Positions 35,001 through 43,743 of a stretch of DNA of 64,000 bases are shown here, one piece after another (the first letter of the stretch is position 1; every line of letters begins with the position of its first letter). This DNA comes from Pantanalinema sp. GBBB05 (GTDB lineage: Bacteria; Cyanobacteriota; Cyanobacteriia; Leptolyngbyales; Leptolyngbyaceae), in the NCBI GenBank assembly GCA_016743235.1, contig VRZD01000009.1, positions 124,001 through 188,000 on the forward strand, written 5' to 3'. The notes beneath the pieces were generated by a model that saw only the letters and a program-made list of their open reading frames with translations, was not told the origin of the DNA and did not search any database. A program made the position numbers and the translations under genes.

Positions 35001-37072
35001 CCACCCGCACTGGGTGATGCATGGAACACTTCTAAATCGGGCAGGTAGGAGATCCGCGTAATGCTGTGGGTAGACCGCTGACTCAGGGTGGTTTGATGGT
35101 TTGGCAGCGATCGCTCCAGATCCTGAGGCGACTTGCTCTTAACAATTTGGGCTAACCGCAGGGCAGTCGAGACATTCGCAAACCGTTGATCTAAACACTC
35201 TTGATGCCGACTCGTAGTCGGAACCTGATTCGTCACAACCAGTTTAGCTGCCACTAGTTTTTCCAGAACACGATCGACGAGATCGATCGACAAGCGGGAC
35301 CCCACCAACTCCGATTTAAGAATTCGCCGCCGTGTATCCTCTGTGCCCTCGCCTAGTTGAGTCAGGGCAATAAAAATCCGTTTTGCCACCTGCTGTTCTT
35401 CCGGCGTGAGGCTGTAAAACACCTCATCGGCTCGTTTTTGCAGAGTCCCCCGAACTCCTCCTAGGTCGGTATAGGCATTTAAAGTCAGGCGACTGGCTCC
35501 CCCAGCCTGATCGATGTGGCGGTGAAACCACAGTTCCAGCAGCGTATATTGCAGTAATGGCAGCTCTCCTGGAGCACCAGCGACGTCTAGCAGGATGTTA
35601 TAAACCAAATTCGGTTCACAGATTAAGCCCACCTTTTCCGCAGGTTTAGTAATTGAAGCTTTAATTTGGTCATAAGTGAGAGGAGTCACCATCACCAGAA
35701 ATTGCTCAATCTGCTCAGCCAAGCCGTTGTAGAGCGAACATTTGCTAAAAAAGTCTGCCCGCAGCACAATGACAATGCTCAGACGATCGCCAACTTCCCG
35801 TAAGGCTGTTGTCAAACAGTTAAAGAAGCGATGGCGATCGCGCTCGGCATGGGGTCCTTGGCACAGCGTAAACACTTCTTCGAACTGGTCAATAATCAAT
35901 ATCAAGCGGGAGTGATTGCCAGCATTAGACATCAGACTGGCACGCACCAAATGGGATAAGCCTGTGCCGCCGTCTTGCAGAAAAATCTCTGCCCGTCGGA
36001 GTTGCTCCGCTCGATCGACAGCCGAAGCAGAGGGGTTAATAAAGGCATTAGCTAAACTTTTGAGCGGTTGCTCGGTTGGCGTAATCAGTTTAATCTGCCA
36101 ATCGCTACTGCCAGATAAGCGCTGTCCTCGGCGTAACTTATGGACCAAACCCGCGCGGACCAGCGATGATTTGCCGCTGCCGGATGCTCCAACTACAGCA
36201 AGAAAATTGCCTGTCTTTAACTTATCGATTAATTGATCGGTCAGTTCTTCTCGCCCAAAGAAGTAATCAGCATGTTGTTCATCAAAAAACTCCAAGCCGC
36301 GATAGGGACAAATCTCCTGGGAGAGGCTGGTTTGGACAACGGTTTGGACACCTTGACAGCGGGTGAGGATGATTTCACTACCAGAGTTTTCAAACAAAGG
36401 TTGTTGAACTTCCCCCTTGAGGGCACTACTCACCCAATCGGTTAAGGCATAGTTACTCACACTGCCATTGGCTAACCGCCGTGGATCAAGACCATTGATG
36501 AGGGCTTGCGTAAAGACACTATAGTTGCCTGCGATCGACTCATAGGCGGATTCATATTCCCGTGAGGCTGCCATAAACAGGCGATCGGTTCCCGATCTCG
36601 CTCCGGGATCTGCCTCTAAGAAATTGAGAATTTCGCCACTATGACAGCAATCTAACAAGATAATCCGCTGTCGAACCGGGCTTTCTTGCAATAACCGCCG
36701 CAACCAAAAGAGAGATAAGCCATAAAAATGGGTCTGGGGATTGACTTCGCTGGTTGCTAGATAGCCTTCCCGAATGCCAGCTTCTTTTTGTAAGCCATGT
36801 CCCGAAAAATAGAATAGGGCAGTATGGGGAATATTGTTGCCCTTAGGTTTAAATAGTTGTACCAGTGCTGTTTCTAGTTGCGCCAAAGTCACTGGAGTTT
36901 TAACACCAACCTGGAGCTGCCCTTCTTTCACCATTTCTGGCAATCGGGTAACGCGAAAATCGCCATAGGACTCAAGTTGTTTCGCGATCGCTTCGGCATC
37001 TTGAGCGGGTGCGCCTAAACTAGGTAAATGTTGATAGGAACTAATTCCGACAACTAGAGCATCCCGTGACAT
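32015..37072 (-). CDS. Caspase-like (C14) - STAND NTPase - WD40 protein
   Basis: 1685 residues. Residues 1-240 are a caspase/metacaspase-like peptidase with the dyad H92 (FYFSGHG) and C143 (LLDCCHSGE). An STAND-type NTPase follows: PYRGLEFFDEQHADYFFGRE (256-274), Walker A GASGSGKSS (295-303), Walker B IIDQFEEVF with D395. A helical region, a membrane segment (about 788-808) and about fourteen WD40 units follow (about 875-1665), in two blocks split by a Ser-rich, low-complexity linker near 1250-1330. Each unit ends in motifs such as RIWDLASG and RLWDAETG. Such proteins are thought to sense a signal with the repeats and activate the protease, in conflict or cell death. All catalytic residues look intact. 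Confidence 0.92.
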   Translation of the reverse strand: MSRDALVVGISSYQHLPSLGAPAQDAEAIAKQLESYGDFRVTRLPEMVKEGQLQVGVKTPVTLAQLETALVQLFKPKGNNIPHTALFYFSGHGLQKEAGIREGYLATSEVNPQTHFYGLSLFWLRRLLQESPVRQRIILLDCCHSGEILNFLEADPGARSGTDRLFMAASREYESAYESIAGNYSVFTQALINGLDPRRLANGSVSNYALTDWVSSALKGEVQQPLFENSGSEIILTRCQGVQTVVQTSLSQEICPYRGLEFFDEQHADYFFGREELTDQLIDKLKTGNFLAVVGASGSGKSSLVRAGLVHKLRRGQRLSGSSDWQIKLITPTEQPLKSLANAFINPSASAVDRAEQLRRAEIFLQDGGTGLSHLVRASLMSNAGNHSRLILIIDQFEEVFTLCQGPHAERDRHRFFNCLTTALREVGDRLSIVIVLRADFFSKCSLYNGLAEQIEQFLVMVTPLTYDQIKASITKPAEKVGLICEPNLVYNILLDVAGAPGELPLLQYTLLELWFHRHIDQAGGASRLTLNAYTDLGGVRGTLQKRADEVFYSLTPEEQQVAKRIFIALTQLGEGTEDTRRRILKSELVGSRLSIDLVDRVLEKLVAAKLVVTNQVPTTSRHQECLDQRFANVSTALRLAQIVKSKSPQDLERSLPNHQTTLSQRSTHSITRISYLPDLEVFHASPSAGGQETVDIAHEALIRNWTLLRSWLDENREMLRRQRGIERAAREWDGAAQPRAAEYLLRGNRLIDAADFLDTYPDDLSALAQRYIAVSQEEHHQARRELRLLQVAVPCTLLVALAVTCIQYWTAMRSQAEKDYQLQVATSRQWAAIAQSTLQETNGDPSAALLISRLAAQQGQTYEAEASLRSALQKLRLQVDLRGHQGSVSQVIFSDSHHQLITAGEDGTIRFWSLDTQMAERVLPWDEELNRQGQPQPPITAIAFTRDEQQLVVSAQKANEIQVRSVESGAVLFKLGGFRQPVTYLAVKGNWIAAASADRTVRIWQAETGKLHTQLTQTTPLSGLSFSRNGQRLLTTSGNTVQVWQTKTGQAKQIFRHAGTVTSAIFDSSAQTVVTGTKDGTIRVWDIATGQVRQTLNPGLTAIVQMQLSPNGQYLAISDVNQRVWLWNFPNGPLLNVQGLGGSGQKGQESVAIAFSPDSQRLSTTQVRRVDNRLSYVTYLWDVRTQRNVGSLWEHTGAIRSVQFSADGALVATASADGSVRLWAAVLGGELPSFTLPHEAIRWVTFLKPPETASGSVLSVAAAALQGAASESSAAHFVPNTLVTIGIRGTLNHWHWSQGSVSSSTSQSSALSAPSSSLPLGMNFLQPLNVTENLPHTDNNQLAQTIDSDTTWRQQGAQKLAPNGSTIPDRETSRPVDLGKSSLLDVAAFSPLPGTTLMSVAFSADGQFVAMADSTGRVMVQQFRLNQSVQPDRQSPVTLEAADVVANHIQQLAFSPDNRVVLGIENDRTIQLWEVGSGKRLQSLQGHQGTIGEAQFSADGRYVVSASQDGTARIWDLASGQTIMTLQHPTAVISAHFSPDGHRVVTAGLDGTAKVFDPQTGALRVILAGHRGAVLDAEFSPDGKMLVTASTDGTARLWDAETGTERALLRPVEAGNQLDPLQRAFFSPDGETVVTLDSTGKVRLWAATWHSLLKLARDRTLRPLRPEECLRYLRLPPNACPSEL

Positions 37073-37674
37073 TGTGTGTTTCTCCTATAACCGCATCCCG
37101 AGGCGGTAGTAAAACTCCCTAAAAACTGGTCAATAGAGTCAAAAGCTGGTTTGGGAACACATCAATCCATCAAGAGATAGCACTAGATTTTCTAGATAAA
37201 TTTACGGAGACGAGCTGAGTTAATTGCTCTAGAAGTTCTGGCTCTCTACTATCAACTTAAACAAAATCAATATTGTTGTAAAAGGGGGTAAGACCCCTAA
37301 TTTCTTGAGTTTCGGCAGTTCTTAATCTAGAAAACATAAAAAACCTATTTTCGAGAAAAAATAGATGAATCTAAGTTGATACTGAAACAAATTGCGGGAT
37401 TTAACCAAAAATACTAGCTACTTTAATTCAGTAAGGATCTAGCAATAGCAAATTTACGGATAAAGCAACCTTAATGGTGTGAAATCTCAATCCAGCTTCG
37501 TAAAAGTACTGAGTCAATTGTTTGGTTGTGACTGACTGTTTCAGCTCATAACGCCATGTGCGACTTTCTTGAAAAGGTGATCAATTCTGCATTCGCCCAC
37601 CCTTTGGGAAGCAGGCTATATCCCCAGCCCTTCTCCCGACGTCGGATGAAGGGAGCCAGAAATGCGTCAAACTT

Positions 37675-37702
37675 CCTCCTCTCCCAAACCTAGGAGAGGA
37701 GG
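37675..37702. repeat. Inverted repeat CCTCCTCTCC / GGAGAGGAGG
   Basis: A perfect 10-bp stem (37675-37684 with 37693-37702) around an 8-base loop. Pyrimidine-rich sequence at 37620-37640 (CCCCAGCCCTTCTCCCGACG) precedes it. Dispersed cyanobacterial palindromes often have this look. No T run, so it is not a simple terminator. Confidence 0.5.
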
Positions 37703-37802
37703 GTTGGGGACGTGAGGGCAAATTGTGGCACATGGCACACTCATAGCCCATTTCTATTCCTGTACTCCAGATCTAATAATTTATGTATGCAGTTACTTTA
37801 AT

Positions 37803-37915
37803 GATGCCAACGCTTGGCATCCAGCCTGCCTACCGAGCAGCATTGCCAGAAATGGCAGGCAACAAGATCAATCGTCGCTGGGAGCGAGCGTGGAATTAAC
37901 CTTGGCTTAGGTTAA
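37803..37915 (+). ncRNA. Candidate structured RNA: four consecutive hairpins upstream of sppA
   Basis: In order: GATGCCAA-cgc-TTGGCATC (37803-37821); TGCCA-gaaa-TGGCA with an alternative outer pairing GCCTGCC/GGCAGGC that shares its right arm; TCGCT-ggg-AGCGA; and TTAACCT-tggctt-AGGTTAA (37896-37915). All stems are perfect. Such density in 113 bases is unusual for spacer DNA and could be a small RNA or the sppA leader, which begins 90 bases later. It matches no RNA family I can name. Confidence 0.35.
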
Positions 37916-38005
37916 CGATCGAATTCTCACCGCTTTAGATGCTCAATTGCAACTGCAGTGATTAGGATAGAAGCGAATCGCTGCTTGTTTTAGGAACCTA
38001 CTCGA

Positions 38006-39814
38006 ATGCGGGATTTTTTCAAGTATACGTTTGCGACCCTGCTCGGCTTATTCATCTTTATGGGATTAAGCATTGGTGGGCTGATTGCGCTATTTATTGG
38101 CGCAGCCTCTCAAGATACCGAACCCAAAGTAGCGAATAAATCAGTTCTAGTCTTTGACTTAGGACTAGATATTATTGATGCGCCACCTGGAGCTGGCGGG
38201 GGGCAAGCACTTGAGGAAGCCTTATCTGGAACAGCCCTGGAAACCATTTCGTTACGGGCTGCGATCGACGCCATCGATCAAGCGGCAAAAGATCAGCGAA
38301 TTTTGGCGCTATACCTTTATGGCAACATTAACGCGGCGGGCAGTGGTTCCGGCTTTGCCACTTTGAAGGAGGTGCGAGGGGCACTCCAACGATTTAAAGC
38401 ATCTGGCAAGAAAATTATTGCTTACCCAATGGATTGGCAGGAACGGGATTATTACCTTGGTTCGGTCGCGAATACGATCGCCCTGAATCCCTTTGGCTCG
38501 TTAGAGGTGAATGGCTTAAGTTCCGAAGCGACCTTCTTTGCGAACGCCCTACAAAAATTTGGTGTGGGAGTTCAAGTCACACGGGTCGGTAAATATAAAT
38601 CAGCCGTTGAACCATTCTTGTTAACCGAGCGCAGCCCGGCGAATAAACAACAGACGGAAACGTTGTTAGGAGATTTGTGGCGGGAATTTCTGACAGCAGC
38701 CAGCACCGATCGCAAACTGACGCCCCAACAATTGCAGGCGATTTCCGATCGTGCAGCCGAACTTGAACCCGCAGAAGCCTTAAAACTGCGGCTAGTCGAT
38801 AAGCTAGCCTATCAAGATGAGGTGCTGACCGAACTCAAGCAGATTACAGGTAATAGTGCTGAGGACAAGACTTTCCGGCAGATTACCTTAAAAGACTATG
38901 CCAAAGTAGCGGAAGACAGCCTGGGTAAGAACAGCTTCTCCAGCAACCAAATTGCGATCGTGTATGCCGAAGGCAATATTGTGGATGGTCAAGGACAACC
39001 TGGTCAGATTGGGGGTGATCGGTTTGCCAAACAACTGCGGGAATTGCGGTCAGACAAGGATGTGAAAGCGATCGTCTTGCGAGTCAATAGTCCTGGTGGC
39101 AGTGCGGCAGCGTCAGAAGTGATTCAACGGGAAGTCATCCTGACTCGCAAAGTCAAACCTGTGATTGTATCGATGGGAACGGTTGCCGCTTCGGGGGGGT
39201 ATTGGATTTCTACCTATAGCGATCGAATTTTTGCCGAACCGAATACGATTACCGGCTCGATCGGGGTATTTGGCGTATTACCTAACATTCAAAAGCTAGG
39301 CAATAACATCGGAATTACTTGGGATACGGTCAAAACTAGCCGTTATGCTGACATTATGTCAGTCTCACGTCCTAAAACTCCGCAAGAATTAGCCTTGATT
39401 CAGAAAACCGTCGATCGCATTTATAACCAATTCATTACCAAAGTTGCCGAGTCGCGCAAACTGGATCAAGCTAAAGTTGCCGATATTGCCCAAGGTCGGG
39501 TCTGGTCGGGCAGTCGTGCCAAAGATTTAGGGTTAGTGGATCAACTGGGGGGACTGAACGACGCGATTCAGTATGCGGCAAAGAAAGCTAATCTGGGCGA
39601 CAAGTGGAGTTTGACTGAATATCCCAAACCTCGATCGTTGACGGAGCGCTTATTTGGTAGCAGTAAAGACGAGAAAGTAGCCGAAATTTCTACCAAACTC
39701 GATCCACTGACCACCGAAGCACTCAAGTTTTATACCGAGTTGTCCGCCCTACGAGCATTAAATGATCCGCGCGGCATTTATGTGCGTTTACCCTATAACT
39801 TCCGCATTGATTAA
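38006..39814 (+). CDS. sppA: Signal peptide peptidase SppA (protease IV), 67K type
   Basis: 602 residues, the long two-domain form. An N-terminal membrane anchor (about 10-32) is followed by two crotonase-like halves. The Ser-Lys dyad matches E. coli K209/S409: K196 in TRVGKYKSAVEPF and S396 in TVAASGGYWIS, 200 residues apart as in E. coli. VNSPGGSAAASEVI is also present. It degrades cleaved signal peptides in the membrane; in cyanobacteria SppA has been linked to light acclimation and phycobilisome turnover. It converges on the sugar permease with a seven-base gap. Confidence 0.94.
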   Translation: MRDFFKYTFATLLGLFIFMGLSIGGLIALFIGAASQDTEPKVANKSVLVFDLGLDIIDAPPGAGGGQALEEALSGTALETISLRAAIDAIDQAAKDQRILALYLYGNINAAGSGSGFATLKEVRGALQRFKASGKKIIAYPMDWQERDYYLGSVANTIALNPFGSLEVNGLSSEATFFANALQKFGVGVQVTRVGKYKSAVEPFLLTERSPANKQQTETLLGDLWREFLTAASTDRKLTPQQLQAISDRAAELEPAEALKLRLVDKLAYQDEVLTELKQITGNSAEDKTFRQITLKDYAKVAEDSLGKNSFSSNQIAIVYAEGNIVDGQGQPGQIGGDRFAKQLRELRSDKDVKAIVLRVNSPGGSAAASEVIQREVILTRKVKPVIVSMGTVAASGGYWISTYSDRIFAEPNTITGSIGVFGVLPNIQKLGNNIGITWDTVKTSRYADIMSVSRPKTPQELALIQKTVDRIYNQFITKVAESRKLDQAKVADIAQGRVWSGSRAKDLGLVDQLGGLNDAIQYAAKKANLGDKWSLTEYPKPRSLTERLFGSSKDEKVAEISTKLDPLTTEALKFYTELSALRALNDPRGIYVRLPYNFRID

Positions 39815-39821
39815 GTCAGGC

Positions 39822-40727
39822 TCACACACGCTCGGCTCCCGCTGTGAGTCGCTCTAAACTGAGTCGTAGTAGCGATAACACCAGAATCAGCACGAACATG
39901 ACTAGCCCGATTGTGCAAGCGTAACTAATATCCAGATCCTTAAAGGCTCGATCGTAGAGGTAATAGACGATCGTTGCCGAACTGTTGCGGGGACCCCCTT
40001 GGGTCATCACATACACTTCTTCAAACACCTTGGTTGCCGAAATTGCTGAAATGACCGCCACCAGGAAAATGTACGGCTTCATCAGCGGCACTGTAATATC
40101 CCAATGTTGCTTGACTCCATCGGAACCGTCGATCGCGGCAGCTTCATATAATTCTTGGGGAATGGCTTGTAACCCGGCTAGATAAATCACCATGTAGTAC
40201 CCTAGCCCTTTCCAGACAGTGACTGCCATGACGCTAAAAATCGCCCAACTGGGGCTGGTTAACCACGGAATACCATCAGCAGAAATACCCAGGAGCCGCA
40301 GCAGTTGATTCAGCAATCCAGTTTCGGCATAGAGCCATTTCCAGGCTAGCCCAGCCACAACCATTGAGATCACCACTGGCGTATAGTAAGCAGCCCGAAA
40401 CCAGCGGACTCCCCGCAATTTTTGATTGACCAAAATCGCTAATCCCAATGGCAGCATTACCAGTAACGGGACCACGCACACCATATACAACAGGGTGTTG
40501 CGGAACGTTTGCCAGAATACCGTATCTGCCCAGAGACGCCGGAAGTTCGCGATCCCGACCCATTCTGGAGCCGTCAAAATGTCGTAACGAGTAAAACTGA
40601 GATAAAACGCCTGAAAAGCTGGGTAAAACACCGTCAGCCCCAAGATGAGGAGGGCGGGTAACAAAAACAAGTAAGGGGTCAAACGAGGCAACAGTAACGC
40701 CCAAGATTTGGGGAGTGATTTATCCAT
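39822..40727 (-). CDS. Sugar ABC transporter permease (MalF/UgpA type)
   Basis: 301 residues from the ATG at 40727, which overlaps the egtD stop by eight bases (ATGGATAA); an upstream in-frame ATG at 40760 would lie inside egtD. Six membrane spans and the EAA coupling loop (QELYEAAAIDGSDGVKQHWDITVPLMKPY) are normal for carbohydrate permeases of the MalF branch. Its partners, MalG-type permease, binding protein and ATPase, are not adjacent. The overlap indicates translational coupling with egtD. Confidence 0.88.
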   Translation of the reverse strand: MDKSLPKSWALLLPRLTPYLFLLPALLILGLTVFYPAFQAFYLSFTRYDILTAPEWVGIANFRRLWADTVFWQTFRNTLLYMVCVVPLLVMLPLGLAILVNQKLRGVRWFRAAYYTPVVISMVVAGLAWKWLYAETGLLNQLLRLLGISADGIPWLTSPSWAIFSVMAVTVWKGLGYYMVIYLAGLQAIPQELYEAAAIDGSDGVKQHWDITVPLMKPYIFLVAVISAISATKVFEEVYVMTQGGPRNSSATIVYYLYDRAFKDLDISYACTIGLVMFVLILVLSLLRLSLERLTAGAERV

Positions 40728-41781
40728 CACGATCGCTAACTTGACAAAGTAGTAAGCCAAACCAGGTATGTTGATCTGTCCAAACCTGTAACGGGTTTAA
40801 ACCAATTTCCTGAAGTTGTTGTTGAGTTTCAGTCAAATCGAACTTGCGAGAAATTTCTGTCCGGATTGTTTCACCCGATGCCAATGAGACATTGAAGTTT
40901 AAAGCCGTTAATTCTACGGTTTGCGATCGCAGACTGCGCAGATGCATTTCGATTTGATGCAATGACTCATTGTAGAATGACCAATGCTCAAATTGAGTTA
41001 AATCAAAATTGCCTTGAAAACGTTGATTCAGATGGCGCAGCATATTGAGATTAAACTCAGCCGTCACGCCCTGGCGATCGTTATAAGCAGCTTCCAATAG
41101 GTCGGTTGATTTATGCAAATCTACGCCTAACAGAAAGTATTCCCCTGGCTGTAAAGCCGACCTAATTTGGTGGAAAAACTGATCACATTCTGCCGGACTT
41201 AGATTACCTAAACTACTACCCAGAAAGAAGAGTAACCGTTTAGGTAAATGAGGCGTAGCAAGGTGTTGGAGGGCTTGCTCATAAGTCCCAACTAAGCCAT
41301 GAATCTTGAGGTTGGGGTACTCAATCAATAACTGGTGAGTACTCTCCTTAAGAATGCCAGCACTAATATCGATCGGAATATAGTGTAACGGATAGGCTAA
41401 AGCTTGATAGGCATCAAGTAATAAGCGGGTTTTAGTGGAACTGCCACTACCTAATTCCACCAGTTCACATTCACCTGTGATTGTCGCGATCGCAGCCGCA
41501 CAATTTTGCAGAATTGTTGTTTCTGTGCGAGTCAAATAATATTCTGGCAGCTCACAAATTTGCTCAAACAATTGCGAGCCACGATCGTCATAAAAATACT
41601 TGGGTGGTAACGTCTTCGGTTGTTGAGTGAGTCCGTGCATCACATCCTGCCCAGAAATCTCTTGAGCTGATTCCTGGGAAGAGTTGCCCAGAACTTCAAT
41701 GTGCAAGCGATCGGCAGCAATTGCAGGGGGCAATGAATTTATGGCAGATATGGCTGAACTGGCTGTTTCAAAGGCTGACAT
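40720..41781 (-). CDS. egtD: L-histidine N-alpha-methyltransferase
   Basis: 353 residues, matching EgtD length. It has TLPPKYFYDDRGSQLFEQICELPEYYLTRTE (about 56-86), the SAM site LVELGSGSSTKTRLLL (about 107-122), LLFFLGSSLGNL and a C-terminal MHLRS region with FNVSLASGETIRTE, all typical. EgtD trimethylates histidine to hercynine, the first step of ergothioneine synthesis. The usual partner egtB is not beside it and must be elsewhere or absent. It is transcribed with the sugar permease and diverges from tatA. Confidence 0.93.
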   Translation of the reverse strand: MSAFETASSAISAINSLPPAIAADRLHIEVLGNSSQESAQEISGQDVMHGLTQQPKTLPPKYFYDDRGSQLFEQICELPEYYLTRTETTILQNCAAAIATITGECELVELGSGSSTKTRLLLDAYQALAYPLHYIPIDISAGILKESTHQLLIEYPNLKIHGLVGTYEQALQHLATPHLPKRLLFFLGSSLGNLSPAECDQFFHQIRSALQPGEYFLLGVDLHKSTDLLEAAYNDRQGVTAEFNLNMLRHLNQRFQGNFDLTQFEHWSFYNESLHQIEMHLRSLRSQTVELTALNFNVSLASGETIRTEISRKFDLTETQQQLQEIGLNPLQVWTDQHTWFGLLLCQVSDRDG

Positions 41782-41928
41782 TCTCCCTCCATCACAACAA
41801 CGATGTTACAGGCGACAAGTGGGCAACCATCCTCAGGAGTTTTGCTGCCGCTTGTATTGTCCCACCATCGGGGTCGTCTACCGCCTAACAAAGGGGGGAT
41901 AATGGGAACACCGTTACAGGAGATGGGT

Positions 41929-42099
41929 ATGTTTGGTTTAGGGTGGCCGGAAGTAGCCATTATTGCGATCGTGGCAATTCTAATCTTTGGTCCTAAAAAA
42001 ATCCCCGAACTGGGAGGGACGTTAGGCAAAACGTTACGTGGATTCAAGGAAGAAATCAGTAAATCCGATGAAGACCCGAGCGATTTAGACGAACAATAA
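41929..42099 (+). CDS. tatA: Twin-arginine translocase subunit TatA
   Basis: 56 residues from ATG 41929, chosen because AGGAG lies at 41918-41922, six bases before it; an ATG two codons earlier would be too close. The product begins MFGLGWPEVAIIAIVAILIFGPKK, the N-terminal helix and FGPKK hinge of TatA, followed by the amphipathic helix IPELGGTLGKTLRGFKEE and an acidic tail. TatA forms the pore that exports folded proteins across plasma and thylakoid membranes. Confidence 0.93.
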   Translation: MFGLGWPEVAIIAIVAILIFGPKKIPELGGTLGKTLRGFKEEISKSDEDPSDLDEQ

Positions 42100-42111
42100 G
42101 TCAAGCAATAC

Positions 42112-43656
42112 CTATTCTCCAGCCCTCATCTCTGAAGCCATGGGGGTGATACGAGTTGATCGCCCACGGGCTAGCCAAAAAGTGGCACTAACAATCACGA
42201 TACTGAGCAGCAAGTTGGCTAGCCGAATGGGACGATCGCTCTGGTGAGCCAGTACGCTTTCTAACACCAAGGGTGGCAGCACACAGCCTACACCCGTCAG
42301 CACCAATCGTAGCCAAAATTGCCCTTTGCCATAATTCACAATTAAGCGCAATAGAATGCCGATCGGCACAAACACGAACAAGTAGGAGATCACTTGATAA
42401 TCTACTGGGGTCAGTAAGAACAGGGTTGGGGTTTCAGGATTGTCCACATATGCCCGTAGCGCCAAACCAGAGTAAGTGATGACCAACCGATGCGGGTTAG
42501 GACCTGCTAATGCTTGCTCCTGCCCGCCTTGGGGTGGAGATTGACCCGACCCATGCAGCCTAGTGTTAATCCAAAATAACAAGTCCGATCGCACTTGAGT
42601 TAGGGTGAAGTTCTTCAACGCTGGGTGACTAGCCAAAGCAATCATCTGATGCCAGCGTGGTGGTAACTCCGGTTGAGCAGCAGTCACTACGGCTGCCAAC
42701 GTTAATTCTGAACTGGCTTGAATTCGTTGATTTATCTGTGTTGTGGGACCGTTGGTTTCTAACCAACGCTGGGCTGTAATGACCGCTCCTTGGTCAGATA
42801 GTGCCGTTGGGGTGGGATCCGACCCGTGCCAAACTAAATCGGGAGACTGCCCCGTGCGATCGGCAAGCCCAGATCCACGGGTAAGCGGATAAGCCGTCAC
42901 TAAGTGCTCATGACAAGGCAGGGTAGATTCAGCCTGCGTGAGAAATGCGGTTAAATCATTGGCAGATAAAGCTCGATCGCAGATTTGCACGTTGGCAATC
43001 GTGCCCTCCCAGTGCATTCTATGCGCGATATCACTACCAATTAACAACCGGGCATTCAGATCCCAACTGCGTAATGTGGAGCCATTGAGCCAACCTACAA
43101 GGCTAATCGCTAGCACCACATAAATTAGAAATGTGACGCTGACCTGTATCCACGACAACCGGGATACAAAACGCTGGAAGTATATCAGGATCAGCTGGAT
43201 GAATCCCAATAGCGGCGATCGACCATATTGAAACGTGAGATAACCGAGATAGCCTCCCAGCGTATTCGTCACCAGATCGGTCAGAGCCGGGGTTCGATTA
43301 TTGAGAAAAACTTGGAGAATCTCAACTGTTAGCGATAATCCAGCACTGCATCCTAAAACAATCAACAGCTTCTGCTGATCTGACAGTTTGTGTTTTGATA
43401 ACCCAGCACTGCTACCAAATCCCAATGGGATAAACAGCACCACATTGGCAATTAGGTCACTCCAGTTAGTATCCGTGAGCATGAACCCACGAATAGTTTG
43501 CCGAATCGACAGAGCATCTGGCACCCGTAGTCGAAATGGGTAGAGCGTCGCCACTAGAATCAGCACGACACTGAGCACAATAATTCTGTTAGCCCAGCAT
43601 TTCGCTAATTCATCAGCTGACGATCGCAGGTCATGCTGTGAGGGAGGTAGATTCAT
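42112..43656 (-). CDS. VanZ family membrane protein with inserted LamG-like domain
   Basis: 514 residues. The N-terminal VanZ core has four to five spans (about 23-190), including WSDLIANVVLFIPLGFG and LTDLVTNTLGGYLGYL. A soluble beta-rich segment of about 220 residues (about 190-410) resembles a LamG/concanavalin-A-like fold (WEGTIANVQICDRALS is its typical edge), then three further spans follow. VanZ proteins are poorly understood; the outward-facing LamG segment suggests binding of a sugar or cell-wall ligand. It converges with tatA. Confidence 0.82.
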   Translation of the reverse strand: MNLPPSQHDLRSSADELAKCWANRIIVLSVVLILVATLYPFRLRVPDALSIRQTIRGFMLTDTNWSDLIANVVLFIPLGFGSSAGLSKHKLSDQQKLLIVLGCSAGLSLTVEILQVFLNNRTPALTDLVTNTLGGYLGYLTFQYGRSPLLGFIQLILIYFQRFVSRLSWIQVSVTFLIYVVLAISLVGWLNGSTLRSWDLNARLLIGSDIAHRMHWEGTIANVQICDRALSANDLTAFLTQAESTLPCHEHLVTAYPLTRGSGLADRTGQSPDLVWHGSDPTPTALSDQGAVITAQRWLETNGPTTQINQRIQASSELTLAAVVTAAQPELPPRWHQMIALASHPALKNFTLTQVRSDLLFWINTRLHGSGQSPPQGGQEQALAGPNPHRLVITYSGLALRAYVDNPETPTLFLLTPVDYQVISYLFVFVPIGILLRLIVNYGKGQFWLRLVLTGVGCVLPPLVLESVLAHQSDRPIRLANLLLSIVIVSATFWLARGRSTRITPMASEMRAGE

Positions 43657-43743
43657 AGCAAGTTAAGACAACGAGTGGACAGCACCCACCGGGAGCGAGT
43701 GCCCTCCGCCATCATAGTCAACACCCCAATTCACCTGCCAAGA

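Larger units (their letters stand above)
37073..38005. other. Long structured intergenic region between the caspase-STAND gene and sppA
   Basis: 933 bases without a supported gene; a 61-codon frame at 37725-37910 is rejected. The caspase-proximal 400 bases are AT-rich with several CTAG-containing sites, including TCTAGA near 37190, 37230 and 37325, and a GGGGT-aag-ACCCC hairpin at 37285-37297. A hairpin at 37675-37702 and a hairpin array at 37803-37915 are listed separately. Both divergent promoters must lie here. Confidence 0.5.

Noticed and set aside
37725..37910. 61-codon frame in the caspase-sppA spacer
   Set aside because: It crosses several perfect hairpins and has no ribosome binding site or homologue I recognise.
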